Source: Rhodovastum sp963709085
GTDB taxonomy: Bacteria > Pseudomonadota > Alphaproteobacteria > Acetobacterales > Acetobacteraceae
NCBI GenBank assembly: GCA_963709085.1
Contig: CAVPVB010000007.1
Span: 744,001-808,000 of the forward strand
Reading direction: 5' to 3'
Length of the DNA: 64,000 bases
Under the pieces are notes generated by a model. The model was not told the DNA's origin and ran no database searches. It saw only the letters and a list, made by a program, of their open reading frames with translations. Both the position numbers and the translations under genes were made by a program. Positions 1-7,745 of the stretch are shown here, in pieces. The first letter of the stretch is position 1. The number at the start of each line of letters is the position of its first letter.

Positions 1-81
1 CTCGCGCAGCACCCAGAGCAGCGGGGTGTCCGCTTCCACATCCACCTGATGGATCTGGCCGTTGATGGTGAGACGGATCAT
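1..81 (-). CDS. (2Fe-2S)-binding oxidoreductase subunit, N-terminal fragment
   Basis: Only the first 27 codons lie in the window, reading leftwards off its edge from an ATG at 81. The start MIRLTINGQIHQVDVEADTP is the typical first beta-strand pair of the small 2Fe-2S subunit of xanthine-oxidase-family molybdenum hydroxylases, and the following LLWVLRE matches the isoquinoline 1-oxidoreductase alpha-subunit type. The cysteine clusters that would bind the Fe-S centres lie outside the window. The small subunit passes electrons from the molybdenum subunit; which substrate is oxidised cannot be told. The family call is fairly safe, the substrate is not. Confidence 0.75.
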   Translation of the reverse strand, partial: MIRLTINGQIHQVDVEADTPLLWVLRE

Positions 82-212
82 GCCCGCTGCCTCCCCCCTG
101 CGTCGTCGCACAAGCTACGTGGTCGCGCTGGCTGCGTCGTCGCGCAAGGGTGAAAGGATGACGCGGCACGGCGGCGATGGCAAGCACCGCGCGGCGGCGC
201 GGGATCAGCCCG

Positions 213-768
213 CTATGGCTGATTATCGACCCAGGACCAGGCGTAGTCGTGCAGCAGATAGATGACCGTCCGGGTCGCCGCGATCGCCGCGGCGACTTCC
301 AGCGAGGCCTCCAGCGGCGTGCCGATCGCGAGCGTGACGCCGAGCACCCGTGCGGTATCGAACACCCGGTAGGCAATCGCCTTGGTGAGGTTGACCTGGC
401 CGTCGCTGTCGGTCGAATTCGAGACCCGCGCCGGCCCAGGCCGCGTCGAACAGCACATAATAGCCGATGCCGGTGATCGCGTTGGAGGTCAGGAACTCCC
501 ATTCCGAGGCCACCGAGCCGGTGACGATCGTCCAGTACAGCAACTGGTCCGTGGTCACGACGATGGTCTGGTAGGACAGCGCCTTGGTGATGCTGCGGCG
601 CAGATCCAGCGGCGCGTCCGCCGGCGGAAGAATGTCCGGTTCCACCGTCGGCGCCTCCGGCGCCTGCGCCTGCGCATGGACGGGCAACGACAGCATGACC
701 ATGGCCATTGCGGCGGCCAGGAAAACCCGCCGCGCCCACGCCGCGCATGCGGCCCGCCCTTCCGGCAT
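213..768 (-). CDS. DUF2061 membrane protein, apparent frameshift
   Basis: The start is the ATG at 768, which begins a clear signal peptide (Arg-rich start, hydrophobic core, VHAQAQA cleavage region). Two DUF2061-like modules follow. The first is read in one frame (SITKALSYQTIVVTTDQL through NAITGIGYYVLFDAAW) and the second in another (LTKAIAYRVFDTARVLG through TRTVIYLLHDYAWSWV). Each module is a pair of membrane helices with the Tyr-Leu-His ending of the family. Removing one base between about 415 and 455 joins them into a 184-residue protein. The role of DUF2061 is unknown. The intact second half argues for a sequencing indel rather than decay. Confidence 0.6.
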
Positions 769-948
769 GTCGAAGCCACCCTCAATTGTACGAAGGTTAC
801 ATTCTGCCATGGTCCCCGCGAGCGCACAACGGCACGGCCAGGACCATAATCAGACCGCGCCCGCCTCACTTGGCGCGCTCCTGTTAAGGCCGCCTTCACC
901 CTGGCGCCTCAGTATCCGCCAGCTTTCTTCAGGTAAGGAGACCCAACC

Positions 949-1150
949 ATGAGCGTGGCAGCCGTATCGGGCTCGACGTTCGACAGCTCTGGCCCAGCAA
1001 CTCCAAAAACCGGCGCAAAGCGGCGCGACCCAGCAGACCGCCAGACCGCACCACCACCATGACGGCGCCGAATCCGCCACCGCGACCCCGTCGGCGGGCA
1101 CGGCCCCCTCAACCGCCGGCGCAACCTCAGGCGTTGACACCGTCGCCTGA
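949..1150 (+). CDS. Small hypothetical protein, apparent frameshift
   Basis: A good ribosome binding site (taaggag, 8 bases before the ATG) precedes MSVAAVSGSTFDS. As read, the frame ends after 37 codons, but removing one base near 985-990 continues it as LAQQLQKPAQSG, a His4 stretch and a Thr/Ala-rich tail to a stop at 1150 (66 residues). Short proteins starting like this, with a Gln-rich helix and a His/Ala-rich tail, look familiar from related genomes but have no function I can name. The ribosome binding site is the strongest evidence that it is a gene. Confidence 0.45.
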
Positions 1151-1205
1151 CAGAAGCGGTTAACCCCCGACCAACCCGTTCCACCCCCCCAGCGGAGCAA
1201 CAGCC

Positions 1206-1685
1206 TTGACCGCGCGCGCCGCCCCGCTGGTGCCCTCTGATTGCCCGGCCCCCGGCACCTTCGAGGCCATCTACCGCGCCCTCGACGCCAGTTCCGCCCC
1301 CGTCATCGGGCCGGCGCAGCCGCGGTTGCTGGTCATCCCGCTCCACGACGGCGCGGGTGCCGTGGCCGGCGGCCTGTGGGGCTGCACAATCTGCCAATGG
1401 CTGCATGTTCAGATGCTGTTTGTCCCTGCGGCCCTGCGCGGCCAGGGCGTCGGCGCGGCCCTGATGGCGGCGGCGGAAACCGAAGCGCGGGCCCGCGGAT
1501 GCCTCGGCGCCCATGTGGACGCCCTCAGCTTCCAGGCGGCTCCGTTCTACCAGAAAATCGGCTACACCGTGTTCGGTGTGCTGGACGATTTCCCCCCCGG
1601 CCACCGGCGGCTGTTCTTCCGCAAGCGTTTCGACGTCCCCCAATGCCTCCCGGGCGCCATCCCTGGCACCCGGGAAGCGGCCTGA
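1206..1685 (+). CDS. GNAT family N-acetyltransferase
   Basis: This 159-residue protein has the acetyl-CoA pyrophosphate loop of GNAT enzymes (LFVPAALRGQGVGAALMAAA, about residues 77-96) followed by the beta5-alpha4 region FYQKIGYTVFG and a short C-terminal strand (RRLFFRKRF). It should transfer an acetyl group from acetyl-CoA to an unknown amine in the cytosol. The start is a TTG at 1206 with only a weak purine stretch (agcggagc) upstream, so the exact N-terminus is uncertain. It stands alone, tail-to-tail with the PepSY-like gene. Confidence 0.75.
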   Translation: MTARAAPLVPSDCPAPGTFEAIYRALDASSAPVIGPAQPRLLVIPLHDGAGAVAGGLWGCTICQWLHVQMLFVPAALRGQGVGAALMAAAETEARARGCLGAHVDALSFQAAPFYQKIGYTVFGVLDDFPPGHRRLFFRKRFDVPQCLPGAIPGTREAA

Positions 1686-1701
1686 GCCCGCAGGCTACCC
1701 T

Positions 1702-1983
1702 CTACCTGCCGTCAACGATCTGGCCGGATGACGGGTCCACGCGCAGCCTGTCGAGCGCACCCGTATGGCTCGGGTAGGCGGCGATTTCCGCGCAACCGTT
1801 TTCAATCCGGCCCTTCCAGACAACATAGCCCTGAGCCTCCACTTTGGCCTTGAGCTGGTCGAGCGAGAGCCATTGGCTCTCCGGGCCGCTCGCGCAACTT
1901 CCAGCCGGCCCCATGGCCCGTGCCGGAATAGCCGCGGCCAGCATGCCGGCGACAACAAGGCCAACGACAGCGAATGAACGCAT
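1702..1983 (-). CDS. Secreted PepSY-like protein
   Basis: A 93-residue protein with a signal peptide (MRSFAVVGLVVAGMLAAAIPARA). The mature part, WLSLDQLKAKVEAQGY then a Cys-containing strand and RVDPSSGQIVDGR, has the helix-strand-strand pattern and closing D-P-x-x-G of small periplasmic PepSY proteins. The ATG at 1983 has a ribosome binding site (gggaaaggg). PepSY domains are thought to inhibit or modulate periplasmic enzymes, but no partner is next to it. A weak likeness in such a short protein limits confidence. Confidence 0.6.
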   Translation of the reverse strand: MRSFAVVGLVVAGMLAAAIPARAMGPAGSCASGPESQWLSLDQLKAKVEAQGYVVWKGRIENGCAEIAAYPSHTGALDRLRVDPSSGQIVDGR

Positions 1984-2121
1984 TTTTTAGCCCTTTCCCC
2001 AATTTTTTTGGCGGCATTTCAATCTGACCGCTCTGAGACAAGTGAGGATGGTAACTTCGACACATTTATGCCGATGTCGTGAATACACGGGGGTTTTACT
2101 GGGGTTTCCGAACGGTATGTG

Positions 2122-2194
2122 CCGGGGCGCTGCCCCGGACCCTGGCAGGGCTTTGCCCTGCACCCACCAGGGGCCGAAGGCCCCTGGACCCCGT
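2122..2194 (-). repeat. GC-rich triple-palindrome repeat, copy 1
   Basis: Directly after the ttrA-like stop codon, reading on the minus strand, come three perfect palindromes: arms CCAGGGGCC/GGCCCCTGG (2167-2187), CAGGGC/GCCCTG (2146-2160) and CCGGGGC/GCCCCGG (2122-2138), each around a three-base loop. The same order and linkers recur in seven other places in the window. Confidence 0.9.
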
Positions 2195-4171
2195 TCAGGC
2201 GGTTACGCGGGCTGGTTGGGCGTCGCCCAGGGTGCCGGCGGATATCGCGACGACCCCGCGCATGACGCCCAGGCGCAGGGTCAGCCGGCCCGTCTGCACG
2301 CCGGCCGGAGTCTCGACCTTCACGGTCGCGCCGTCGCGCAGGCCGAGCGCCGCCGCATCCTCGGCGTGCAGCGCCACCCCGCCCGGCAGCAGCCCCGCGC
2401 GCACGGCCAGCACGAACGGCCACGCGGCCGAGGTCGCCGCCACGGCGCCCGTGGCCGCAAGCGCCGGCTCCATCGGCTGGTTCCCCGGCGCCGTCGCGTC
2501 CGCCAGATCGAAACGGCCGCCACGCGCCAGCACGAAGGCGGCCTTGCGCCACCCCCGTTCGCCCAAATTCCCTTCCAGCAGCGGCTGAATCCGGTCCAGG
2601 CCGGCGAGGAAAAAATCGTCCTCACTGATCTCGGGCATCGCCGGGCTTGCGACGGCCAGGGCGGCGATCACGCGAACATAGAAGGCGGCGGGGTCGGCCA
2701 ATGTTTCAGGGCCGAAATCGGGCAGATCGATGGCGCGGGCACAGGCAAACAGAAACCGCTCCATGCCCACCGCCCCGGCGGGCGGCGAAAGCACCGGCCA
2801 GGACGTGGTGACCCCGGCCCCCGGCCCGTTATGCCAGCCCCAGCTTTCGAACGGCAGCGTATCAGGCACCACATAGTCGGCCTGCCGCGCCGCCGCATCC
2901 AGGAACGGACTGACCGCCACCACCAGCGGAACAGAAGCGGGCGGTTCCGGATCGCAGCCCCAGAGGAAAAGCGCCTTCAGCCGATCGGCCGCCACCGCCT
3001 CCGGCGCCAGCGCCGCACCAGGGTGGCCGGCCAGCGCATTCAGCGCCTGCAGCGCGGCGGCGGACCCGGCCTCGAGCGGCCCGCTCGCGACGCAGGCGGC
3101 CCGCCGTCCCGGCGCGGCGAACGCGCTGGCCAGGGCGGCAATGTCGGTCTCGGCCACGCCGCAGATCGCGGCGGCATCTTCCGTCGCCGCACGCCCGAGC
3201 ACCCGCCGCATCACCGCCCGCGCCAGAACGGCCTCGGTGCCGGGCCGGATCGGCAGCCAGCGCGATTGCGCGCCCACCGCAACATTGTCCGCCGGGCCGA
3301 GCACCGCATCCGCCACCACGGTCACCATCCGCCCGGCCGCGCGCCGCTCGGCGATCTGCCGGGCGAGCGGCTGGTCGGGCAAAAAGCTGCCGAACACGAG
3401 AACAAAATCGGCGTCGCGCAGATCGGGGCAGGGGGACGCCACATGCTGCACCGTCATGCTGCCGCCGCCATAGGCGTGCATGAAAAACCGCGCAAACGCG
3501 GTGCGGCCGTTCTCATGCCCGGCGAGCACCCCGAGCGGATTTTCCGGCGCAACGCCGCGCAGCGCCCGCAGCCCGGCGACCGGCCCCGCGCCGAACAGAT
3601 CGCCGCCTTCCACCACCTCGCGCACCAGGGTTTCAACCGCGATCGGTTCCCACTGGCCGCTGCCGCGCGCGCCCACGCGTTTCAGCGGCGATCGCAGCCG
3701 GCCTGGATTGTCGAATAGCGGCGGCACGGCGCCGCGGACGCATACCGTGGCGCGCTGCGCCAGCCCGCTATCATGCCGCCGCGACAGCGCCGCATACGCC
3801 TCGCGCAGCGTTGCCGAGGCGGGCAGGGCGGGGTCGGCCGACATCGGATGGTATGGATTGCCGGTAATGCGCAGCACAAGCCCGCTCGCCCGCTCCACCC
3901 GCAGTCGCGCGCCGCAGTGGAAGGCACAGGCAGGGCAGGCCACATGGGCCATGATCTGCCCGGGGTTCGGCGTGACCGTACCGGTCGCCGGATCGACCCT
4001 GGCCTCCGGCGCCAGGCCGCGCCGCGCGGCCTCCGGGCCGCGGGTGAAACGCTGCGCGGTGTCGCGGAACGCCACCGTCACGGCGGCCAGCCCGGCCCCG
4101 GCCGCGCCAGCCAGCAGCACCCGCCGCCGCCAGGCTTTTCCCGCGCCCTCCGCCAGCCGGCGCGGTCCCAT
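2195..4171 (-). CDS. Tetrathionate reductase subunit A-like molybdopterin oxidoreductase
   Basis: About 658 residues from the ATG at 4171. An Arg-rich export-type start (KAWRRRVLLAGAAGAGLAAV) is followed by a 4Fe-4S site, C79-x2-C82-x3-C86 and C144 (in ATVCVRG), then GNPYHPMS and VVEGGDLFGAG, which I recognise from TtrA proteins. The C-terminal cap (GLRDGATVKVETPAGVQTGRL) is the usual molybdopterin-dinucleotide binding domain. It would be the catalytic periplasmic subunit reducing tetrathionate or a related sulfur oxyanion. It is much shorter than the roughly 1000-residue enteric TtrA, and the usual molybdenum-ligand region is shortened to about HVASPCPDL. The reading frame is open without a stop back into the NrfD gene. 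Confidence 0.7.
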   Translation of the reverse strand: MGPRRLAEGAGKAWRRRVLLAGAAGAGLAAVTVAFRDTAQRFTRGPEAARRGLAPEARVDPATGTVTPNPGQIMAHVACPACAFHCGARLRVERASGLVLRITGNPYHPMSADPALPASATLREAYAALSRRHDSGLAQRATVCVRGAVPPLFDNPGRLRSPLKRVGARGSGQWEPIAVETLVREVVEGGDLFGAGPVAGLRALRGVAPENPLGVLAGHENGRTAFARFFMHAYGGGSMTVQHVASPCPDLRDADFVLVFGSFLPDQPLARQIAERRAAGRMVTVVADAVLGPADNVAVGAQSRWLPIRPGTEAVLARAVMRRVLGRAATEDAAAICGVAETDIAALASAFAAPGRRAACVASGPLEAGSAAALQALNALAGHPGAALAPEAVAADRLKALFLWGCDPEPPASVPLVVAVSPFLDAAARQADYVVPDTLPFESWGWHNGPGAGVTTSWPVLSPPAGAVGMERFLFACARAIDLPDFGPETLADPAAFYVRVIAALAVASPAMPEISEDDFFLAGLDRIQPLLEGNLGERGWRKAAFVLARGGRFDLADATAPGNQPMEPALAATGAVAATSAAWPFVLAVRAGLLPGGVALHAEDAAALGLRDGATVKVETPAGVQTGRLTLRLGVMRGVVAISAGTLGDAQPARVTA

Positions 4172-5076
4172 GACCGGCGCCAGGGCGGTGATCCCCACCA
4201 GCAGCACGAGCAACAATCCCGCCGTGCCGAGCGGCGCCGGCACGCTCCACGCCGTCGCCACCAGATCCCAGCGGACCGCCCCGCATACGGCGACGGCCAG
4301 CAACCCCACCAGCCAGCCCAGCCGCGCCGGCCACGCCAGCGCCAGCAGGGCGGCAACCCCTTCGGCGAGGATGGCGGGGAGGGATGCCAGGGCTCCCGCC
4401 CCAGCATCATCCCGAGCACCAGCAGCCCGGCCGCGCCCCGCGCGAACAGCGCCATGGTGGCGGCATCGCGCAACCCGCCCGCCAGCCGGTCGAGCACCAG
4501 CACCGCCCCCAGCGCCCCGGCCAGCGCCGTGACCGCCAGATGCCAGGGCAGCAATGCGCTCTCCCAGGCCGGCCGCAACTCCGCGGCAACACCCAGCATC
4601 AGGACGAACCCAAGCCCGCCGGCCGTGAACATCGCCAGCATCCGCAGCCGTGGCGCCCCGCCGCCGCCGAGCGAAGCCGCCCGTTGCAGCCACGCCAGCA
4701 CCCCGCGCCCCTCGGCCGCCGCCAGATCGCGCCGCAGCGTCGTCCAGGCGAACACCGCCAGCGCCGCCAGATAGGCCGGCATCAGGGTGGCACAGGTCGC
4801 CAGCCAGGAGGAGGACCCCTCCGCCCGTGCATACAGCAGCCCGACCCGGTCCGGCCGCGCCAGCGCCGCCAGCATGCAGGGCGGCGCCGCGATCCCCGCC
4901 GCCAGTGCCACCAGTAGCCCCAGCCGCGACACCCGCTGCCAGCGCGGCATCCCGAACGCCCGCCCCGGCAGCGCCAGCACGAACCCGCCGACCGACATTC
5001 CCACCAGAAAAGCCACCGCCGCCCACCAGGGCGTCCATTCCACCGGCCGGGCGAGGTCGAGCAATGTCACGTGCAT
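4172..5076 (-). CDS. NrfD/TtrC-like membrane quinol subunit, apparent frameshift
   Basis: Start ATG at 5076, five bases after the upstream Fe-S gene. The protein opens MHVTLLDLARPVEWTPW and then alternates hydrophobic helices (about eight) as in NrfD/PsrC/TtrC membrane anchors, which take electrons from quinol and pass them to the Fe-S subunit. After VLGMMLGRE (near 4395-4405) the frame must shift by one missing base to continue as ALASLPAILAEGVAALL and two more helices ending ITALAPVMGPRRL. From there the same frame runs straight into the TtrA-like protein, so the border at 4171/4172 is my choice. Either a stop was lost or the two are fused. Confidence 0.65.
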
Positions 5077-5081
5077 GGGGG

Positions 5082-5735
5082 TCAGCCTGGGCTGCGGAGG
5101 CCGAGATAGAACACCAGCGGTTCGGTGTCCGCTTCCGGCCGCAGCGTTCGTCCCTGCCCGGTTGCCAGCCGGCGGTTGGCCGCGCTCATCGGGTCGTTCA
5201 GGTCGCTGAACACCAGCGCGCCGCCCGGACACATCTCCACGCAGGCCGGCAGCAGCCCGGCATCGACCCGGTGCGCGCAGAAATCGCACCCATCGGCGGT
5301 GCCGCTGCGCGGATCGAGCCGGCGCGCATCATACGGGCACGCCCGAATGCAATCGCCGCAGCCGGTGCAGGCGGCGGTCTCCACCACCACGATTCCATCC
5401 GGCCGCCGCCGGCTCGCCCCCACCGGGCAGGCGGCGATGCACGGCGCCTCGGCGCAGTGCTGGCACAGCCGCGGCAGCATTGCGATGCGGGGCACGCCAT
5501 CCGCCCCCGTTTCATACACGGCGACGCTGGTGCGCGGGGCGGCGGGATCGGTGCGGTTTTCAACCGCACAGGCCACCGTGCAGGCCTGGCACCCGGTGCA
5601 CCGCGCGAGGTCGATCACCATGCCCCAGCGCGGCCCCGCCTCGCCGACCGCCGGCCGCGGCAGCACCGGCCCGGCCGAGGCGACGCCCCGGAACAGGCTT
5701 CGCCTTGTGGGTGGGAGACGCTGGTCCGTTGACAT
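5082..5735 (-). CDS. Four-cluster ferredoxin subunit, TtrB-like
   Basis: A 217-residue electron-transfer subunit with cysteine groups for four 4Fe-4S clusters: CTGCQACTVAC, CQHCAEAPCIAACP, CTGCGDCIRACP and CDFC...CVEMCP. The Arg-Arg start (PPTRRSLFRG) suggests Tat export with its partner. The order Fe-S subunit, NrfD, molybdopterin subunit is the ttrBCA order. I use the ATG at 5735; a GTG at 5759 is in frame, but neither has a clear ribosome binding site. It would wire the quinol-oxidising NrfD subunit to the molybdenum subunit. Confidence 0.75.
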   Translation of the reverse strand: MSTDQRLPPTRRSLFRGVASAGPVLPRPAVGEAGPRWGMVIDLARCTGCQACTVACAVENRTDPAAPRTSVAVYETGADGVPRIAMLPRLCQHCAEAPCIAACPVGASRRRPDGIVVVETAACTGCGDCIRACPYDARRLDPRSGTADGCDFCAHRVDAGLLPACVEMCPGGALVFSDLNDPMSAANRRLATGQGRTLRPEADTEPLVFYLGLRSPG

Positions 5736-5770
5736 CCGGCGGACATGCGCACCCAACACCGGCGCGGTCG

Positions 5771-5784
5771 TTGACGCAGGTCAA
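5771..5784. promoter_or_regulatory. FNR/FixK-type box
   Basis: TTGACGCAGGTCAA is a perfect TTGAC-N4-GTCAA dyad, the form recognised by Crp/Fnr-family regulators such as FNR and FixK. Its centre is 42 bases before the ATG at 5735 of the ttrB-like gene. It would fit oxygen-controlled expression of an anaerobic reductase; that regulatory role is inferred. Confidence 0.65.
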
Positions 5785-5966
5785 GCGTTCACGGAAACGC
5801 GAGCGACGATGCCGGGGCCTCCTGCAAACCATTGCGGGTTTGAATTTCGGCGCCGCGTCGCCATTTGCTGGTTTGAGATCGTTCTCCGAAAGGATTCCGG
5901 GTGGCGGGGAACGCCCAACTGAGACATCGCCTGGGACGGCAGAATAATTTCGTACAAGGGAATGAA

Positions 5967-6359
5967 ATGACCAGACCGACCATGCTCGCCACGGCCGCCG
6001 CCCTGGTTCTGACGCTGGCCGCCACCGTCGCCATGGCGCAGACGCCGCCGCCGCCGCCGCACAAAGTCGTTCTGCCCGACCACAGCATGCGCGCCAGCAT
6101 GCTGATCGGCATGAAAGTCATCGACGATCACGGCATGCCGCTCGGCACCGTCGTGGAAATCCTGGTGAAGGACGAGGCCGTCGAACCGACGGTGATCCTG
6201 TCCGTCCCCGACTACGGCGCGCTCGCCACCCGGCTCGTCGCCGTGCCGTTGAGCCACGTGAAGGTTGAAGGCACCAAAGCAACGATGCCGGGCGTGACGA
6301 AGATGATGCTGGTCGCCATGCCGCTCTATGATTACGAGGGTGGTGAGAAGAAACGCTGA
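5967..6359 (+). CDS. Secreted PRC-barrel domain protein
   Basis: 130 residues from an ATG at 5967 with a ribosome binding site (aaggga). A signal peptide ends at ATVAMAQT, then a Pro-rich linker and a PRC-barrel domain: MLIGMKVIDDHGMPLGTVVE, then strands through VAVPLSHVKVEGTKATMPG. PRC-barrels are small beta-barrels that bind partner proteins or RNA; the secreted type has no defined role. It lies divergent from the ttr-like locus, whose FNR-type box is about 190 bases away. Confidence 0.75.
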   Translation: MTRPTMLATAAALVLTLAATVAMAQTPPPPPHKVVLPDHSMRASMLIGMKVIDDHGMPLGTVVEILVKDEAVEPTVILSVPDYGALATRLVAVPLSHVKVEGTKATMPGVTKMMLVAMPLYDYEGGEKKR

Positions 6360-6380
6360 ATTAGGACCGCCCATCTTCTT

Positions 6381-6407
6381 CTCCCCCTCCCTCAAGGGGA
6401 GGGGGAG
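6381..6407. terminator. Intergenic hairpin between convergent genes
   Basis: An 11-base-pair perfect stem (arms CTCCCCCTCCC and GGGAGGGGGAG, five-base loop) lies between the ends of the PRC-barrel gene and the convergent membrane-protein gene. There is no clear T-run on either side, so it is only a candidate bidirectional terminator. Confidence 0.5.
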
Positions 6408-6414
6408 TCTCGCC

Positions 6415-6672
6415 TCACACCCGGCCGCCCCACCGCCGCCGCAGCCAGGCGATGAACCGCTCCCAAACCTCCGCAAGCCCGAGCGCCTCCAGCATTTCCC
6501 CGATCCCGGTGACCAGGATCACCACCGCGACGATCAGGCCCATGCGCTGAACCTCATCGGTCTCTTGCAACACGTATCCGGCATCGGCCAGACTGTGGCA
6601 TGTCTTAAACAGCTTCAGAACAGCGATGGCGCTGGTCAGTTCAATCCACAGTCGCACGATCTTCCAAGCCAT
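6415..6672 (-). CDS. Small hypothetical membrane protein
   Basis: 85 residues starting MAWKIVRLWIELTSAIAVLK at an ATG (6672) with an excellent ribosome binding site (aggagg). It has one strong membrane helix (MGLIVAVVILVTGIGEML) and perhaps a weaker N-terminal one, and ends in a basic amphipathic stretch (WERFIAWLRRRWGG). No family recognised. The ribosome binding site and codon use support a real gene. Confidence 0.55.
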   Translation of the reverse strand: MAWKIVRLWIELTSAIAVLKLFKTCHSLADAGYVLQETDEVQRMGLIVAVVILVTGIGEMLEALGLAEVWERFIAWLRRRWGGRV

Positions 6673-6764
6673 GTCGGCATCCTCCTGGCGCAGGATTGCG
6701 CCGACACGCAAAGGATGCGGGCAAACGACGAAGATCGAACGGAATTGCGGGGATTCCCGTTAGC

Positions 6765-7745
6765 ATGCCGCCGAATTCCCCCGCGAATTCCGTGCCGGAA
6801 TGCCGGAAATTCTTTGAACTTTTCTTGCACCATTGGCAGGCGGGGACCGGCCTTGACCGGCACGATCCGCGTGCAAAGGCGAGAGATACGGGTTGGACGG
6901 ATCGCACTTTCGCCGACGCGATGGCGAAGGCGGGAGCTTCCAGCCCGGACGCCGACACAATGGAATCCTGGCGCAAGGGCGAGCAATGGCCACAGAAGGG
7001 GCGGAAGGACGCCATTCTGAAGGTGTTCTTCGGGCCGCCAAACAGAGAGCCGAACGACCCGCAGACAGGGCGGTTGCGGGCCGATATGGACGCGGCATGG
7101 GAGGACGGGGACATTGTGCGGAGGCGGCCCCGGTCGCCGCCGCCGCCGGAGCTTCCGTCCACATCGCCCTCGTCGCCGCCGTGGCAGCCCGACCCTCCCT
7201 GGTTCTTGCGTCCGGACTTTGCGCGTCTGAACGTCGAACCACAGGCCCCAGGTGGTGAACCGGATCGTTTCGCACTGATCGTTTCGGTACGCCTCGATTC
7301 GATCTACCTGAAAATCGAATCAAGTCCAGATTCGCCGCGTCTGGCGGTTACGGTCCGGGCCGATGCTGTGGAAATCCTGCCGCAGGAGGAAAATGTCCAG
7401 CCGGTACCCAATACCATCCTGGGCAATCCGGGAAACGAGTACCCTAACGTGACCCACGGCATCGCATGGCGGATCGCAAACCAGAAAGGACAGAACGATA
7501 GCCCACTGAGCGGCGCGAAGCTTTGCGATATGCGATTGCTCGGCGAGGGGCCGCACGGCGTTACGTTGACGCTTCGGTGCAGAGATATCGATCTGGATAT
7601 CGAAATCCATGATCCGCCGCCGGACGTGACCGCAAAGCAGTTCGCGATCCTTCGCCGCGTGTTGCAGAGGATGGATTGCGACGACCCCGATTGCGAACAC
7701 ATTGATCTCGCGCGCGGCGGCCTGCATCGCGGGAAATCACTATGA
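6765..7745 (+). CDS. HTH-like accessory protein, first gene of FGE pair
   Basis: About 326 residues. The N-terminal part (CRKFFELFLHHWQAGTG, then GWTDRTFADAMAKAG, then DTMESWRKGEQWP and AILKVFFG) reads like an XRE-type helix-turn-helix with a conserved Ser-Trp-x-x-Gly, placed before a Pro-rich linker (about residues 125-150). The C-terminal half is a beta-rich domain I do not recognise (LIVSVRLDSIYLKIES, DIDLDIEIHDPPPDV) ending in a short helix. Its stop overlaps the ATG of the next gene (ATGA), so the two are translated together. The ATG at 6765 has no clear ribosome binding site; an upstream start is possible. Function unknown; the pairing suggests regulation of, or signalling to, the FGE-fold protein. 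Confidence 0.55.
   Translation: MPPNSPANSVPECRKFFELFLHHWQAGTGLDRHDPRAKARDTGWTDRTFADAMAKAGASSPDADTMESWRKGEQWPQKGRKDAILKVFFGPPNREPNDPQTGRLRADMDAAWEDGDIVRRRPRSPPPPELPSTSPSSPPWQPDPPWFLRPDFARLNVEPQAPGGEPDRFALIVSVRLDSIYLKIESSPDSPRLAVTVRADAVEILPQEENVQPVPNTILGNPGNEYPNVTHGIAWRIANQKGQNDSPLSGAKLCDMRLLGEGPHGVTLTLRCRDIDLDIEIHDPPPDVTAKQFAILRRVLQRMDCDDPDCEHIDLARGGLHRGKSL

Noticed and set aside
2042..3718. Open frame of 558 codons on the plus strand
   Set aside because: Antisense to the ttrA-like gene and running through the palindrome repeat; no protein-like pattern.
2195..4171. Formate dehydrogenase or nitrate reductase
   Set aside because: The GNPYHPMS and VVEGGDLFGAG blocks and the B-C-A order with NrfD fit the tetrathionate reductase type better; selenocysteine or typical NapA/FdhA spacing is not seen.
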